A stretch of 53,923 bases of DNA from Nitrospirota bacterium. GTDB taxonomy: Bacteria > Nitrospirota > Thermodesulfovibrionia > UBA6902. Under the pieces are notes generated by a model. That model saw only the letters and a list, made by a program, of their open reading frames with translations, ran no database searches and had not been told where the DNA came from. Position 1 is the first letter of the stretch. Every line of letters begins with the position of its first letter. Positions 32,532 through 41,104 of this stretch are shown one piece after another. The DNA is taken from assembly GCA_016213945.1 (NCBI GenBank), contig JACQZF010000054.1:1-53923 (forward strand), written 5' to 3'. The position numbers and the translations under genes were made by a program.

Positions 32532-32560
32532 TTTATCAAATCCCAAAAATATTGTATCCT
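32532..32560 (+). promoter_or_regulatory. Promoter-like element of the HBM kinase (copy 3)
   Basis: TTTATC, a 17-base spacer and TATCCT, ending 9 bases before the ATG at 32570. If used, transcription would start about three bases before the ATG, giving an almost leaderless mRNA. No Shine-Dalgarno sequence is present between the element and the ATG. Confidence 0.45.
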
Positions 32561-32569
32561 TAAAAACAG

Positions 32570-34258
32570 ATGAATCTGAAGATCTGGCATAAGATGATTA
32601 TCGGCATCTCCATCCCTTCGCTTATCGCAATGCTTGGCGGCTTCCTGAGTTATGAATACATGACCAACGTTAAGAACAGGCAGCGCTTTGTCCAGATAGC
32701 GGACGACCTGAAGGAACAGGTGCTTGAGGTCAGGAGGAATGAAAAGAACTTTCTCCTCCACAAGGACGAGCAATACTACAAATACTGTCAGGACGCGGTG
32801 CATACCTTCAATAATTCCGTCCACAGCATATCCGAGGAGATCGTCGTGGAGATCGGCAGGGGGGATTTTTCCCTGCTCCGCAATTCCATTCAGACCTACT
32901 CCGGCATGATCTTCGCCCTGCTGAGAAACTACCAGACCGAAGCCGAGGTTGTCGAACATGTAAGAGAAGAAGGCAGAAGACTGGAGACGTACGTCGCGGT
33001 GAAAAAACACGCGGGGGAGCTCTCAACGGACTTTATCCTGAACCTGAGGAGGCTGGAAAAAAACTACATGCTCTTCAGAGACAAAAATTCTTTTGATAAA
33101 CTTGAAGGCGCCCTTTCACAATTAAAGAATTTTACCCCGTTTTGTATCGAATGCAATCAGTATATTGAAGCCATCCAGGACCTTTTCTCCAGTTATCAGA
33201 AAAGCGATTCACTGGTAAATGATCTGCAGGTCATCGGAAACAAACTTGAAGAGATCACAAACCGGATAGCGGCCGGCGAGAGACAAAAAATCAATTCATT
33301 CATTACATTGACGCAGCGTCATCTGCTGCTGGCCCTCGTGCTGCTTTTCACCCTGGGGCCCTTCTTCGTGTACAAGACCGCTTCCCTGATAGTCGCGCCG
33401 ATTAAACGGCTCGATGATATTACGAAAAAAATCTCGGAAGGCCACCTGACCCTGAGGGCGCCTATAAAGGAACACGACGAGACCTATTCTCTCGCCATGT
33501 CCTTCAACACCATGCTCGACCATCTTCAACTCACTCAGGAGTCTCTTGAAAAAAGCATGGACCTTCTGCAGGAAAAACAGGCGCAGCTTGTCGAATCTGA
33601 AAAACTCGCCTCACTCGGAACTCTTGCCTCCGGTGTCGCGCATGAGCTTAACAACCCGCTCAACAACATATACCTCGCGACCCAGACGCTGTATAACGAA
33701 ATCGACCTTGAGCGCAGCCCTGAAATTGTAAAGGAAAGCGTTAAGGATATTTTCTCGCAGACCCTCAGGGTGAAAAGAATAGTCGGCGACCTCCTCGAGT
33801 TTGCCAGGGCCAAAGGCCCTGAGTTCAGGAGGATCAACCTGGTGGAGGTAGTAAACAAGGTGCTGAAACAGATGACCGCTACAGGCGAGACGGCAAACGT
33901 AAAATACAGCCTTCACGCCAATGAAGATTTTGAAATATCCGCGGACAGTCTGATGCTGGAGCAGGTCTTTGTCAATCTTTTCGGCAACGCTATTGACGCT
34001 ATGAGCGGCAGCGGTTCATTAGACATCGCGATAGACAGAAAGAATGATTTCGTGAAGATCAGGATCTCCGATACGGGCAAAGGCGTGCCGCCTGAAAATA
34101 TGCTGAAGATCTTCGACCCGTTCTTTACGACAAAGGAGAAAGGCACGGGTTTGGGACTCGCAATCGTTTTCAGTATAATAAAGAAACATAACGGTGAAAT
34201 TGATGTGCACAGCGAACCTGGCAAGGGTACGACGTTTACGATAACCCTGCCGGGTTAG
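32570..34258 (+). CDS. Histidine kinase with HBM-type periplasmic sensor (paralog 2)
   Basis: 562 residues: helix 9-27; HBM-like periplasmic domain with RRNEKNF (55-61) and RRLEKNY (160-166); Cys73 and Cys192/Cys195; helix 251-275; HAMP; HisKA with His358 (GVAHELNNPLNN); and HATPase ending in KGTGLGLAIV. The sensor half is close to the kinase at 21426, while the HisKA-HATPase half has diverged more. It follows the decayed USP/TauE operon by 104 bases and precedes an NtrC-type regulator by 116 bases, so it is the likely cognate pair. Confidence 0.92.
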   Translation: MNLKIWHKMIIGISIPSLIAMLGGFLSYEYMTNVKNRQRFVQIADDLKEQVLEVRRNEKNFLLHKDEQYYKYCQDAVHTFNNSVHSISEEIVVEIGRGDFSLLRNSIQTYSGMIFALLRNYQTEAEVVEHVREEGRRLETYVAVKKHAGELSTDFILNLRRLEKNYMLFRDKNSFDKLEGALSQLKNFTPFCIECNQYIEAIQDLFSSYQKSDSLVNDLQVIGNKLEEITNRIAAGERQKINSFITLTQRHLLLALVLLFTLGPFFVYKTASLIVAPIKRLDDITKKISEGHLTLRAPIKEHDETYSLAMSFNTMLDHLQLTQESLEKSMDLLQEKQAQLVESEKLASLGTLASGVAHELNNPLNNIYLATQTLYNEIDLERSPEIVKESVKDIFSQTLRVKRIVGDLLEFARAKGPEFRRINLVEVVNKVLKQMTATGETANVKYSLHANEDFEISADSLMLEQVFVNLFGNAIDAMSGSGSLDIAIDRKNDFVKIRISDTGKGVPPENMLKIFDPFFTTKEKGTGLGLAIVFSIIKKHNGEIDVHSEPGKGTTFTITLPG

Positions 34259-34270
34259 CTATAAAGACTT

Positions 34271-34350
34271 CCCCCTTTGACAAAGGGGGAGTAAGGGGGA
34301 TTTTAAAAATTATAAAAAATCTCCCCTACCCCTCTTTTCCAAAGAGGGGT
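34271..34350. repeat. Pair of C/G-tract hairpins between kinase and regulator
   Basis: CCCCCTTTG/CAAAGGGGG (34271-34289) and ACCCCTCTTT/AAAGAGGGGT (34328-34350) flank an A/T-rich stretch. They are of the same type as those at 821 and inside ctaE, and could fold together as one long imperfect palindrome. Confidence 0.6.
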
Positions 34351-34374
34351 AATATAATTAACTATACAAACAAT

Positions 34375-35703
34375 ATGGGCCTTAAAATCCTGATCGCGGA
34401 AGATGAAGAAATAACCTTAAAACACCTGAGATACGCCCTTTCAAAAGAGGGCTATTCCTTGACATGCGTGCAAAACGGCCTTGACGCCTTCGATAAACTT
34501 GAGGGGGAAAGGTTTGATATTCTCATTGCAGATATAAAAATGCCGGGCATGGACGGGTTGACCCTCCTCGGTAAAGTCAAAGAAAAATATCCCGACACCG
34601 AGGTAATAATCATCACGGGCTTCGGCAGCATTGAATCAGCGGTAAATGCGATGAAGCAGGGCGCGACCGACTACATCACCAAACCTTTCAATCTCGATGA
34701 GCTGAACCTGAAGATAAAAAAAATACAGGAAAAAAAAAGCTTGGTGAAAGAGAACCTCGCCCTTAAAGCGACCCTCTCCCTCGACAAAGACACTCCCTTC
34801 ATCGCAAAAAGCAAACCTATGCAGAGAGTGATTGAGATCATCAACAGCATATCCAATTCCGACTGCAACGTCCTGATAACCGGAGAAAGCGGAGTTGGCA
34901 AAGGCCTCGTGGCAAAGCTCATCCACTATACAGGCCTGCGAAAGGGCAAACCTTTTTTAGCGATAAACTGCGCGATCTTCACCGAGGAGCTTCTGGCGAG
35001 CGAGCTGTTCGGACACGAAAAGGGCGCGTTCACCGGGGCCATCGCCACAAAACAGGGGCTGATCGAAATCGCGGACAGAGGCACTTTGTTCCTCGATGAG
35101 ATCGCGGAGATGCCGCCGAACCTTCAGGCCAAACTGTTAAAGGTCATAGAGGACAAGGAGTTTTTACGGGTAGGCGGCACGCGCCCCGTCAAGGTTGACG
35201 TCAGGTTCATAGCCGCGACCAACCAGAACATAAACGCGCTTGTGTCAAGCGGCAGGTTCAGGGAGGACCTGTATTACAGGCTCAATGTGATGGATATTTA
35301 CATCCCGCCTCTCAGGGAAAGAAAAAAAGACGTCATACCATTGAGCGCGCATTTTCTTGAGAAGCATTCAATGAAGGCCAACAAAAAGATAACGGACTTT
35401 ACCAAAGAGACAATGGACATCCTCCTTGCATACGGATTTCCCGGTAACGTGAGGGAACTGGAGAACATCATCGAGCGCGCCGTTATCCTGGAGAAAACTT
35501 CAAGCATAACCCCTGAAAGCCTGCCTCAAAGCATAAAGCTTTTTCAGGTTGAAGCCATCAATCCTCAAAACATCAAGACAATTGACGAGATCAACAAAGA
35601 CTACGCGGAGAAGGTCCTTGAATTCGCTGAAGACAATAAATCAAAGGCAGCGGAGCTTCTCGGCATTTCAAGGACAAGCCTCTGGAGAATTTTAAAAAAA
35701 TAA
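34375..35703 (+). CDS. NtrC-type sigma-54-dependent response regulator (cognate of HBM kinase 2)
   Basis: 442 residues: receiver with Asp53 (LIADIKMPG) and Lys in YITKPFN; AAA+ with Walker A GESGVGKG, GAFTGA (GHEKGAFTGA), Walker B GTLFLDE and IPPLRERKKD; and a Fis-type HTH at the end (AAELLGISRTSLWRILKK). It is the intact relative of the fragment at 28514-29067. Its probable targets are the -24/-12 promoters of the USP/TauE operons. No strong ribosome site is seen; the ATG at 34375 follows AACAAT. Confidence 0.93.
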   Translation: MGLKILIAEDEEITLKHLRYALSKEGYSLTCVQNGLDAFDKLEGERFDILIADIKMPGMDGLTLLGKVKEKYPDTEVIIITGFGSIESAVNAMKQGATDYITKPFNLDELNLKIKKIQEKKSLVKENLALKATLSLDKDTPFIAKSKPMQRVIEIINSISNSDCNVLITGESGVGKGLVAKLIHYTGLRKGKPFLAINCAIFTEELLASELFGHEKGAFTGAIATKQGLIEIADRGTLFLDEIAEMPPNLQAKLLKVIEDKEFLRVGGTRPVKVDVRFIAATNQNINALVSSGRFREDLYYRLNVMDIYIPPLRERKKDVIPLSAHFLEKHSMKANKKITDFTKETMDILLAYGFPGNVRELENIIERAVILEKTSSITPESLPQSIKLFQVEAINPQNIKTIDEINKDYAEKVLEFAEDNKSKAAELLGISRTSLWRILKK

Positions 35704-35791
35704 TTTCCGTTGAGAAATTTTCTTCCCGGCTCTTTTGGGCTTCTGTGCTTTTGAACTTTTGCACTATTGCACTTTTGCGCTATTATATCTG

Positions 35792-35819
35792 TTGACAGAT
35801 TCATATATAAATCTATAAA
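35792..35819 (+). promoter_or_regulatory. Sigma-70 promoter for the parA-like gene
   Basis: A perfect TTGACA (35792-35797) and TATAAA (35814-35819) are separated by 16 bases. The leader would be about 93 bases. The preceding text (35738-35785, repeated TTTTGCAC-like units) is low-complexity. Confidence 0.55.
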
Positions 35820-35918
35820 TTATTACCTGCATCACAAAAATTCAATCTGATACTAAACCATCACATCATTTCTAAAATCCGTCATTCGACTGGAAAAAAC
35901 AGGGAGGAAAAGGAATAT

Positions 35919-36716
35919 ATGAAAAAAGTAGTATCGGTAGTCAATCTCAAAGGCGGTGTTGGCAAGACCACTACAGCTGTAAACCTCGCAGCGTGCTGGG
36001 GCGAAATCGGAAAGAAAGTCCTTCTTATTGACATGGACCCCCAGGGAAGCGCAAGCATCAGCGTAGGCATTATGAACGAAGGAGGCGAACTCCTCGATGC
36101 TTTACAAAGAACAGCCGCGCTGCCGGTTGTCTCTACGCAGGTACCGGGACTTGATCTGGTCCCTTCAGGAATGACAATGGCGACAGCGGGATTATGGTTT
36201 AGCAATGGGGAAGGTAATAGCATACTGTATCAATGCCTTGAGCAGACACAGGGCGATTGGGACCTTGTGATAATTGACTGCCCGCCCAGTCTCGGGTTCC
36301 ATACCATGAACTCGCTTATGGCGTCGCAGCATGTGCTTATTCCCGTAGAAACGTCCTTTCTCGGACTTAACGGTTTAAAGCAGATGGTTACAGCTATTGA
36401 AACATTCAAGTTACGGAACCCTGATATAAAGATAGAAGCCATTATCCCCTGCAGGGCGCAGCGCCGCCGCAGGATACACTGGGACATTATGGACACTCTG
36501 AAAGAGATGTTCCCGGGGAAAGTATCACCCATCATCCGCGAGAATGTTTCTTTGGCCGAGGCCCCAGGCCTTGGGAAACCCGTGATACTTTCCGACCGCA
36601 TCTCAAAGGGAGCGGACGATTACCGCCTTGTTACACTGTGGCTGGAGGACATAATCAGCGGGGTGCAGCAGGACCCGGTAATTAATCAGGTGCGCCAGCT
36701 TCTTTCATCAATATAA
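35919..36716 (+). CDS. ParA/MinD-type ATPase, orphan
   Basis: The 265-residue protein has the deviant Walker A KGGVGKTT with signature Lys11, the DMDPQGSAS switch I region, and IIDCPPSLG as Walker B. It matches Soj/ParA of chromosome or cargo positioning, but no parB, parS cluster or chemotaxis cluster is adjacent. Such orphans often position protein cargo. It is monocistronic, ending at a strong hairpin (36742). An AGGAGG site is slightly distant from the ATG (about 13 bases). Confidence 0.88.
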   Translation: MKKVVSVVNLKGGVGKTTTAVNLAACWGEIGKKVLLIDMDPQGSASISVGIMNEGGELLDALQRTAALPVVSTQVPGLDLVPSGMTMATAGLWFSNGEGNSILYQCLEQTQGDWDLVIIDCPPSLGFHTMNSLMASQHVLIPVETSFLGLNGLKQMVTAIETFKLRNPDIKIEAIIPCRAQRRRRIHWDIMDTLKEMFPGKVSPIIRENVSLAEAPGLGKPVILSDRISKGADDYRLVTLWLEDIISGVQQDPVINQVRQLLSSI

Positions 36717-36741
36717 AAATTATTCCCTGCAATAAAAATCT

Positions 36742-36769
36742 ACAAGGGCGAACAGCAGTTCGCCCTTGT
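36742..36769 (+). terminator. Perfect 12-bp hairpin after parA-like gene
   Basis: ACAAGGGCGAAC (36742-36753) pairs perfectly with GTTCGCCCTTGT (36758-36769) around AGCA and is followed by GGATTGATTTT. It is probably a terminator of the parA-like gene. Confidence 0.6.
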
Positions 36770-36848
36770 GGATTGATTTTCAACCTGTCATGCTGCACTC
36801 ATTGCAGTATCGCTTTTTTGTTGAAACTGAAACCCCGGCCATGTATTT

Positions 36849-37247
36849 TTACAGGCTGTGAATCAAATAAATCACAAGAAAGATTCCTATTGCGAGAATA
36901 GAAAGTGTAAGCAGGAGATCAAGTATTAATGAAGTCTGATACGTGTCTTCATCTATCTGCTTTTCAACTTTTTTATATCTGATGAATGAGAGTACACCCA
37001 TTAATGCGCCGAGGCCTACAAGGAATATGCCGAAGACCGATGAATATCCGCGGGGCGGCACAGTGGCTTCCTTGCCTAAAAAAAACGATACCTGCTTCAG
37101 GAAAATGGCGAACCTCTCCACGACAAAGCCGAACGCCATTATCCCTATGCTCGTGCGGACCCACGCAAGGAACGTCCTCTCGTTCGCCATGTGCACGCGG
37201 CGGTTGCGCACTTTAGGAGAATTTTTATCTTCAGACATTGTTGTCAT
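36849..37247 (-). CDS. DUF202 (YidH-type) three-helix membrane protein
   Basis: The 132-residue protein begins with a charged segment, then ANERTFLAWVRTSIGIMAFGF, the DUF202 hallmark, and has three membrane helices. Its start (ATGACAACAATG) lies inside the end of the phosphorylase gene, a 17-base overlap, so it is translationally coupled. Function of the family is unknown. Confidence 0.85.
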   Translation of the reverse strand: MTTMSEDKNSPKVRNRRVHMANERTFLAWVRTSIGIMAFGFVVERFAIFLKQVSFFLGKEATVPPRGYSSVFGIFLVGLGALMGVLSFIRYKKVEKQIDEDTYQTSLILDLLLTLSILAIGIFLVIYLIHSL

Positions 37248-39360
37248 ATTCCGATTTAAGCGCGGCCTGATAAAATTTCATGGCATATTCTTTCACCATT
37301 TTCCTGGCGCTGAATGAGGGGGCAGTGCTTACTATTGCCTCTTTCATTATCTTGACCCAGTCGCGCGGGAAGCCGTCGCCGTCCATTTTATAATAGAGCG
37401 GGACCACTTCCTTCTCAAGGATGCTGTAGATGGAATCCGAATCTTTGATGTCGTCAGCGCCTTCAAAGGCCCAGCCGTTATTGCCGTTAAACCCTTCTAT
37501 CCACCAGCCGTCGAGAATGCTCAGGTGCGGAATGCCATTTAGAGACGCCTTCATCCCGCTTGTGCCGCAGGCCTCAAGCGGCGGCACAGGGTTGTTCAGC
37601 CAAACATCAACTCCGTGCACAAGGTATTGCGCCAATTGTTCATCATAATCTTCAACAAAGGCGATACGTCCGCCGAAAGACGGGTCCCTGGCTGTATTGA
37701 ATATCTGCTGGAGAAGGTGCTTGCCGGGATCGTCGTCAGGGTGCGCCTTTCCCGCAAAGATTATCTGGACTGGCCGCCACATGTCGTTCAGCATCTTTTT
37801 CAGCAGTTCAACATCATACAGTATGAGCGCCGCCCTTTTATATGTTGCAAACCTCCGGGCAAAACCCAGTGTCAGCACATTCGGGTCCAGCATAACTCCT
37901 GATGCCAGGATTATCCCCGTGTCGGCTTTGTCTTCATGCCATCTCTGCCTGGCCCTTTCCATGATCCTCATTATCAGCTTCATCTTGAGCCAGTAGTGGG
38001 CCTTCCATAAAGCTTCATCGGGAATATCATAGACAAGTTTCCAGATATCAGGGTTGTCATGTTCCGACAGCCAGCCGGGCCCGAGGTACCTGGTGAGTAG
38101 AAGCTCCGCTCTCGGTTCGAGCCATGTTGGGACATGTACGCCGTTTGTTATATGGGTGATCGGGACCTGCTCCTCCAGCGTATCCGGCCATAGAGACTGC
38201 CACATATGCCGCGCCACCTCTCCGTGTTTCTTGCTCACTCCGTTGTGATACTGGGACATTTTCAATGCAAAGGCTGTCATATTAAATCCGGCGTCCGGAT
38301 CTTTGGGGTTGATTCCCAGGTTGAAAAATGTGTCGTGGTCCAGCCCGAGCGCCGCCCGGTAAGAACTGAAATATTTTTCCATCAGTGAAAACGGAAATAC
38401 GTCATGGCCTGCCGGGACAGGTGTATGAGTTGTAAAAATGGTGGTCTCCCGCACCTGCTCAATGGCGTCCTTATAACTCATGCCTCCCTCGGTTCGCTCC
38501 CTTACACGCTCAAGAATTGCAAAGGCCGGATGGCCTTCATTCAGGTGAAGCACGGAATGTTTTATGCCTAATGCCCTCAATACCTCTGTGCCGCCGATGC
38601 CGAGGACTATCTCCTGCCTCAGGCGCTGCTCAATGCTACCGATGTAGAGGTGAGACGATATGGTCCTGTTCCACGGATCGTTTATCTCAAGGTTGGTGTC
38701 TATGAGATATAATGAGACCCTGCCGACCCGCACCTTCCACACTTCAACATAAATCGGCGGGTCGATTACAGGGACTTTTACTGTCAGGCGGTCTCCTTTG
38801 TCATCAAGCACGCGGTAGATGGGGGAGTTTTCCCTATCGAGGGTTGCGCTCTCGCTCCCCTGCCATCCATCCGGTGCAAGCCGCTGCCGCAGGTATCCCT
38901 CCGGGTACATAAACCCCACCGCGATAAGAGGCACCCCGAGGTCACTGCTTTCCTTTAGAAAATCTCCGGCTAAAAAACCAAGGCCTCCGGCATAAAACGG
39001 CAGGGAGTGATGCAGGCCGTATTCAGCGGAAAAATACGCTATAGGGAGGACCCCTGGATCTGCGATATTTTCATAGAACCATCCGGCGCCTGTTTTCATG
39101 TCTGATGTGAATCTCGCCATGACTGCGTCATAGTGTCTGAGGAATTTCGGATCTTTTGATGCCGAATCAAGAATTTCCCTGTCAATGTAATGGAGCATTT
39201 TAACGGGATTATGGATGCTGACTTTCCACGCAGAACGGTTCAGCATCTTAAAAAGCATCCTTGCGTCAGGGTGCCAGCTCCACCAGAGGTTATATGCAAG
39301 TTCGCCGAGTCCGGCTATCCTGTCAGGAATTTGAGGGAACTTCGTTTTGATGTCAATCAT
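37231..39360 (-). CDS. glgP: Alpha-glucan (glycogen) phosphorylase, short form
   Basis: At 709 residues this is the shorter prokaryotic alpha-glucan phosphorylase type, beginning with FPQIPDRIAGLGELAYNLWW. The PLP region reads EACGTSGMKASLNG with the Schiff-base Lys, and FAYTTHTP-like FTTHTPVPAGHD and NEGHPAF are active-site blocks. It releases glucose-1-phosphate from glycogen or maltodextrin. No other glycogen gene is next to it; DUF202 overlaps its 3' end. Confidence 0.93.
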   Translation of the reverse strand: MIDIKTKFPQIPDRIAGLGELAYNLWWSWHPDARMLFKMLNRSAWKVSIHNPVKMLHYIDREILDSASKDPKFLRHYDAVMARFTSDMKTGAGWFYENIADPGVLPIAYFSAEYGLHHSLPFYAGGLGFLAGDFLKESSDLGVPLIAVGFMYPEGYLRQRLAPDGWQGSESATLDRENSPIYRVLDDKGDRLTVKVPVIDPPIYVEVWKVRVGRVSLYLIDTNLEINDPWNRTISSHLYIGSIEQRLRQEIVLGIGGTEVLRALGIKHSVLHLNEGHPAFAILERVRERTEGGMSYKDAIEQVRETTIFTTHTPVPAGHDVFPFSLMEKYFSSYRAALGLDHDTFFNLGINPKDPDAGFNMTAFALKMSQYHNGVSKKHGEVARHMWQSLWPDTLEEQVPITHITNGVHVPTWLEPRAELLLTRYLGPGWLSEHDNPDIWKLVYDIPDEALWKAHYWLKMKLIMRIMERARQRWHEDKADTGIILASGVMLDPNVLTLGFARRFATYKRAALILYDVELLKKMLNDMWRPVQIIFAGKAHPDDDPGKHLLQQIFNTARDPSFGGRIAFVEDYDEQLAQYLVHGVDVWLNNPVPPLEACGTSGMKASLNGIPHLSILDGWWIEGFNGNNGWAFEGADDIKDSDSIYSILEKEVVPLYYKMDGDGFPRDWVKIMKEAIVSTAPSFSARKMVKEYAMKFYQAALKSEYDNNV

Positions 39361-39438
39361 GGTTACATAAAATTATACATCAGAAAAATTAGTGGCACAT
39401 TGAAAACTATTAACCTGGCAATTAAAGACCTGGACCCT

Positions 39439-39462
39439 GTCATTCCGGCTCGTCCGGAATCT
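39439..39462. repeat. Partial dispersed palindrome
   Basis: GTCATTCCGGCTCGTCCGGA plus ATC, a single arm of the GTCATTCC family, upstream of glgP on its 5' side. Confidence 0.5.
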
Positions 39463-39487
39463 TGCTTTGTTTTGCCGGATAGCATGA

Positions 39488-41086
39488 TTATCCCTTTAAC
39501 CTTTCATATATCTCTTCAAAATGCAGGGCTGTTTCTCTGAATGCGTTTAACACCAGCGGATCGAAGTGATGGGGCATGGTCCTTCCGTCGCCTTCCGTGA
39601 TTATCCTGCATGTGGTATCGTGATCAAAGGAAGGCTTATACACCCTTTGATTTCTCAGGGCGTCGTACTGATCGGCAATGTTTAATATCCTTCCTTCAAG
39701 TGGAATCTGTTCGCCGCTCAATCCATATGGATAGCCGCTTCCGTCCCACCTTTCGTGATGCGATAAGGCCGCATTTCTTGCCAATGTAAGCCTGGCGTGT
39801 TCCCCTAATATCTTTGCTCCATAAATTGTATGTTTTTTAATCTCTTCAAATTCTTCAGAAGTTAACCTGCCGGGCTTTCTGAGAATCTCAGGATGTACGT
39901 GGATTTTCCCCACATCATGAAGCGTGGTCTGAATACTGATAACATCTATAAGCCTTTCAGATATTCCAAGTTGTTTCCCTATCAGGGCGCAATACTTACC
40001 CACCCTTAAAATATGATTGCCTGTATCCTCGTCATTTGCCTCCGCCGCTCTTGCAAGGGCGTAAACCATATAATCAAAGGCGTCCTCTGTTTCTTTTACC
40101 TGTGCGGCAAGAGATTTCAAATAAAGGCTTTGCATGACAATGCTGTTTAAGACCTCTGCGTCAAATCTGGAAACAACCTTATTGTAATTAAGCGCAAACG
40201 CGCAGAAGACATTGCTCACAAAGCACACGATATTTGATACCCTTATCGACATAGATTCCAATTTTCCAACAAATGGCTGAATGACTGATTTATCCAGGTC
40301 GGCATTATAAAAGCTCACATCAGGTTTGTCTTGCACCGGCAAATGAAAGCTATCGGGGGCGTCAAGAACAAGCCCTGTCCTCTTTAGTCCCGATTCGCTT
40401 GCTTCATACTTGTGCCACTGCCACTTGGTAAATCCGCCTTCCCTGCCGTCTTTTAAACTCCTCCTTTCATTTTCAAGTAAATGACAGGGGGTTATTATCC
40501 TTCTATCCTGGTTCTCCATCATTCCAACAATAAGCATCTGCGGCTTGTCCGATGTCGCAGGTGACTTTCTTATAATATGATTTACAATGCTGTCGATCCT
40601 GGATATAAAATCAAAGCTCTGCGGGTTAAAAGACATTACTATTCCTTCCCCAAAAGTTATCATATTTGTAATTTTGCCGTATGCGGAGTTAAGCGCATCA
40701 TTGAGTTTATTTACCTTCAGGAGCATATTTATCCTTGTCAGGACCTCACCCTGGTCAAAGGGTTTTGATATGAAATCATCTGCGCCTGCTTCGATCCCCA
40801 TGATCCTGTCTTTTGTCGCTGTTAAGGCTGTAATCATGACAACAGGTATGGTCCGGTATTTTTCGTCATCCTTTATTTGCCTGCACACTTCAAAGCCATT
40901 GATGCCCGGCATCATAACATCCAGCAAAATCAGATCTATCTTCTGCCCTCTGATTTTATCAAGCGCCTGAGCGCCGTTTTCCGCTTTTACCACCTCATAG
41001 CCTCTTGGCGCAAGCACAGCATCAAGAAGCTTTATGTTTGCAGTTTCATCGTCAACGCAAAGGACCACCGGTTTCTGTAATATCAT
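39488..41086 (-). CDS. Response regulator with HD-GYP c-di-GMP phosphodiesterase domain
   Basis: 532 residues: receiver with Asp56 ([10 protein letters not shown]) and Lys in FISKPFD; a middle region (about 135-320) that looks GAF-like; and a C-terminal HD-GYP domain with [10 protein letters not shown] and [14 protein letters not shown], then [13 protein letters not shown] proteins degrade cyclic di-GMP. It lies 18 bases after the Cache-sensor kinase gene on the same strand, its likely phosphodonor. The PilZ protein at 5963 shows that the cell has c-di-GMP signalling. Confidence 0.92.
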   Translation of the reverse strand: MILQKPVVLCVDDETANIKLLDAVLAPRGYEVVKAENGAQALDKIRGQKIDLILLDVMMPGINGFEVCRQIKDDEKYRTIPVVMITALTATKDRIMGIEAGADDFISKPFDQGEVLTRINMLLKVNKLNDALNSAYGKITNMITFGEGIVMSFNPQSFDFISRIDSIVNHIIRKSPATSDKPQMLIVGMMENQDRRIITPCHLLENERRSLKDGREGGFTKWQWHKYEASESGLKRTGLVLDAPDSFHLPVQDKPDVSFYNADLDKSVIQPFVGKLESMSIRVSNIVCFVSNVFCAFALNYNKVVSRFDAEVLNSIVMQSLYLKSLAAQVKETEDAFDYMVYALARAAEANDEDTGNHILRVGKYCALIGKQLGISERLIDVISIQTTLHDVGKIHVHPEILRKPGRLTSEEFEEIKKHTIYGAKILGEHARLTLARNAALSHHERWDGSGYPYGLSGEQIPLEGRILNIADQYDALRNQRVYKPSFDHDTTCRIITEGDGRTMPHHFDPLVLNAFRETALHFEEIYERLKG

Positions 41087-41104
41087 AAAATCTCCTGTTG
41101 TAAT

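Noticed and set aside
36742..36769. Hairpin considered as a parS-like centromere for the ParA homologue
   Set aside because: Sequence does not resemble parS, a single copy only, directly after the stop with T-rich sequence following; terminator preferred.
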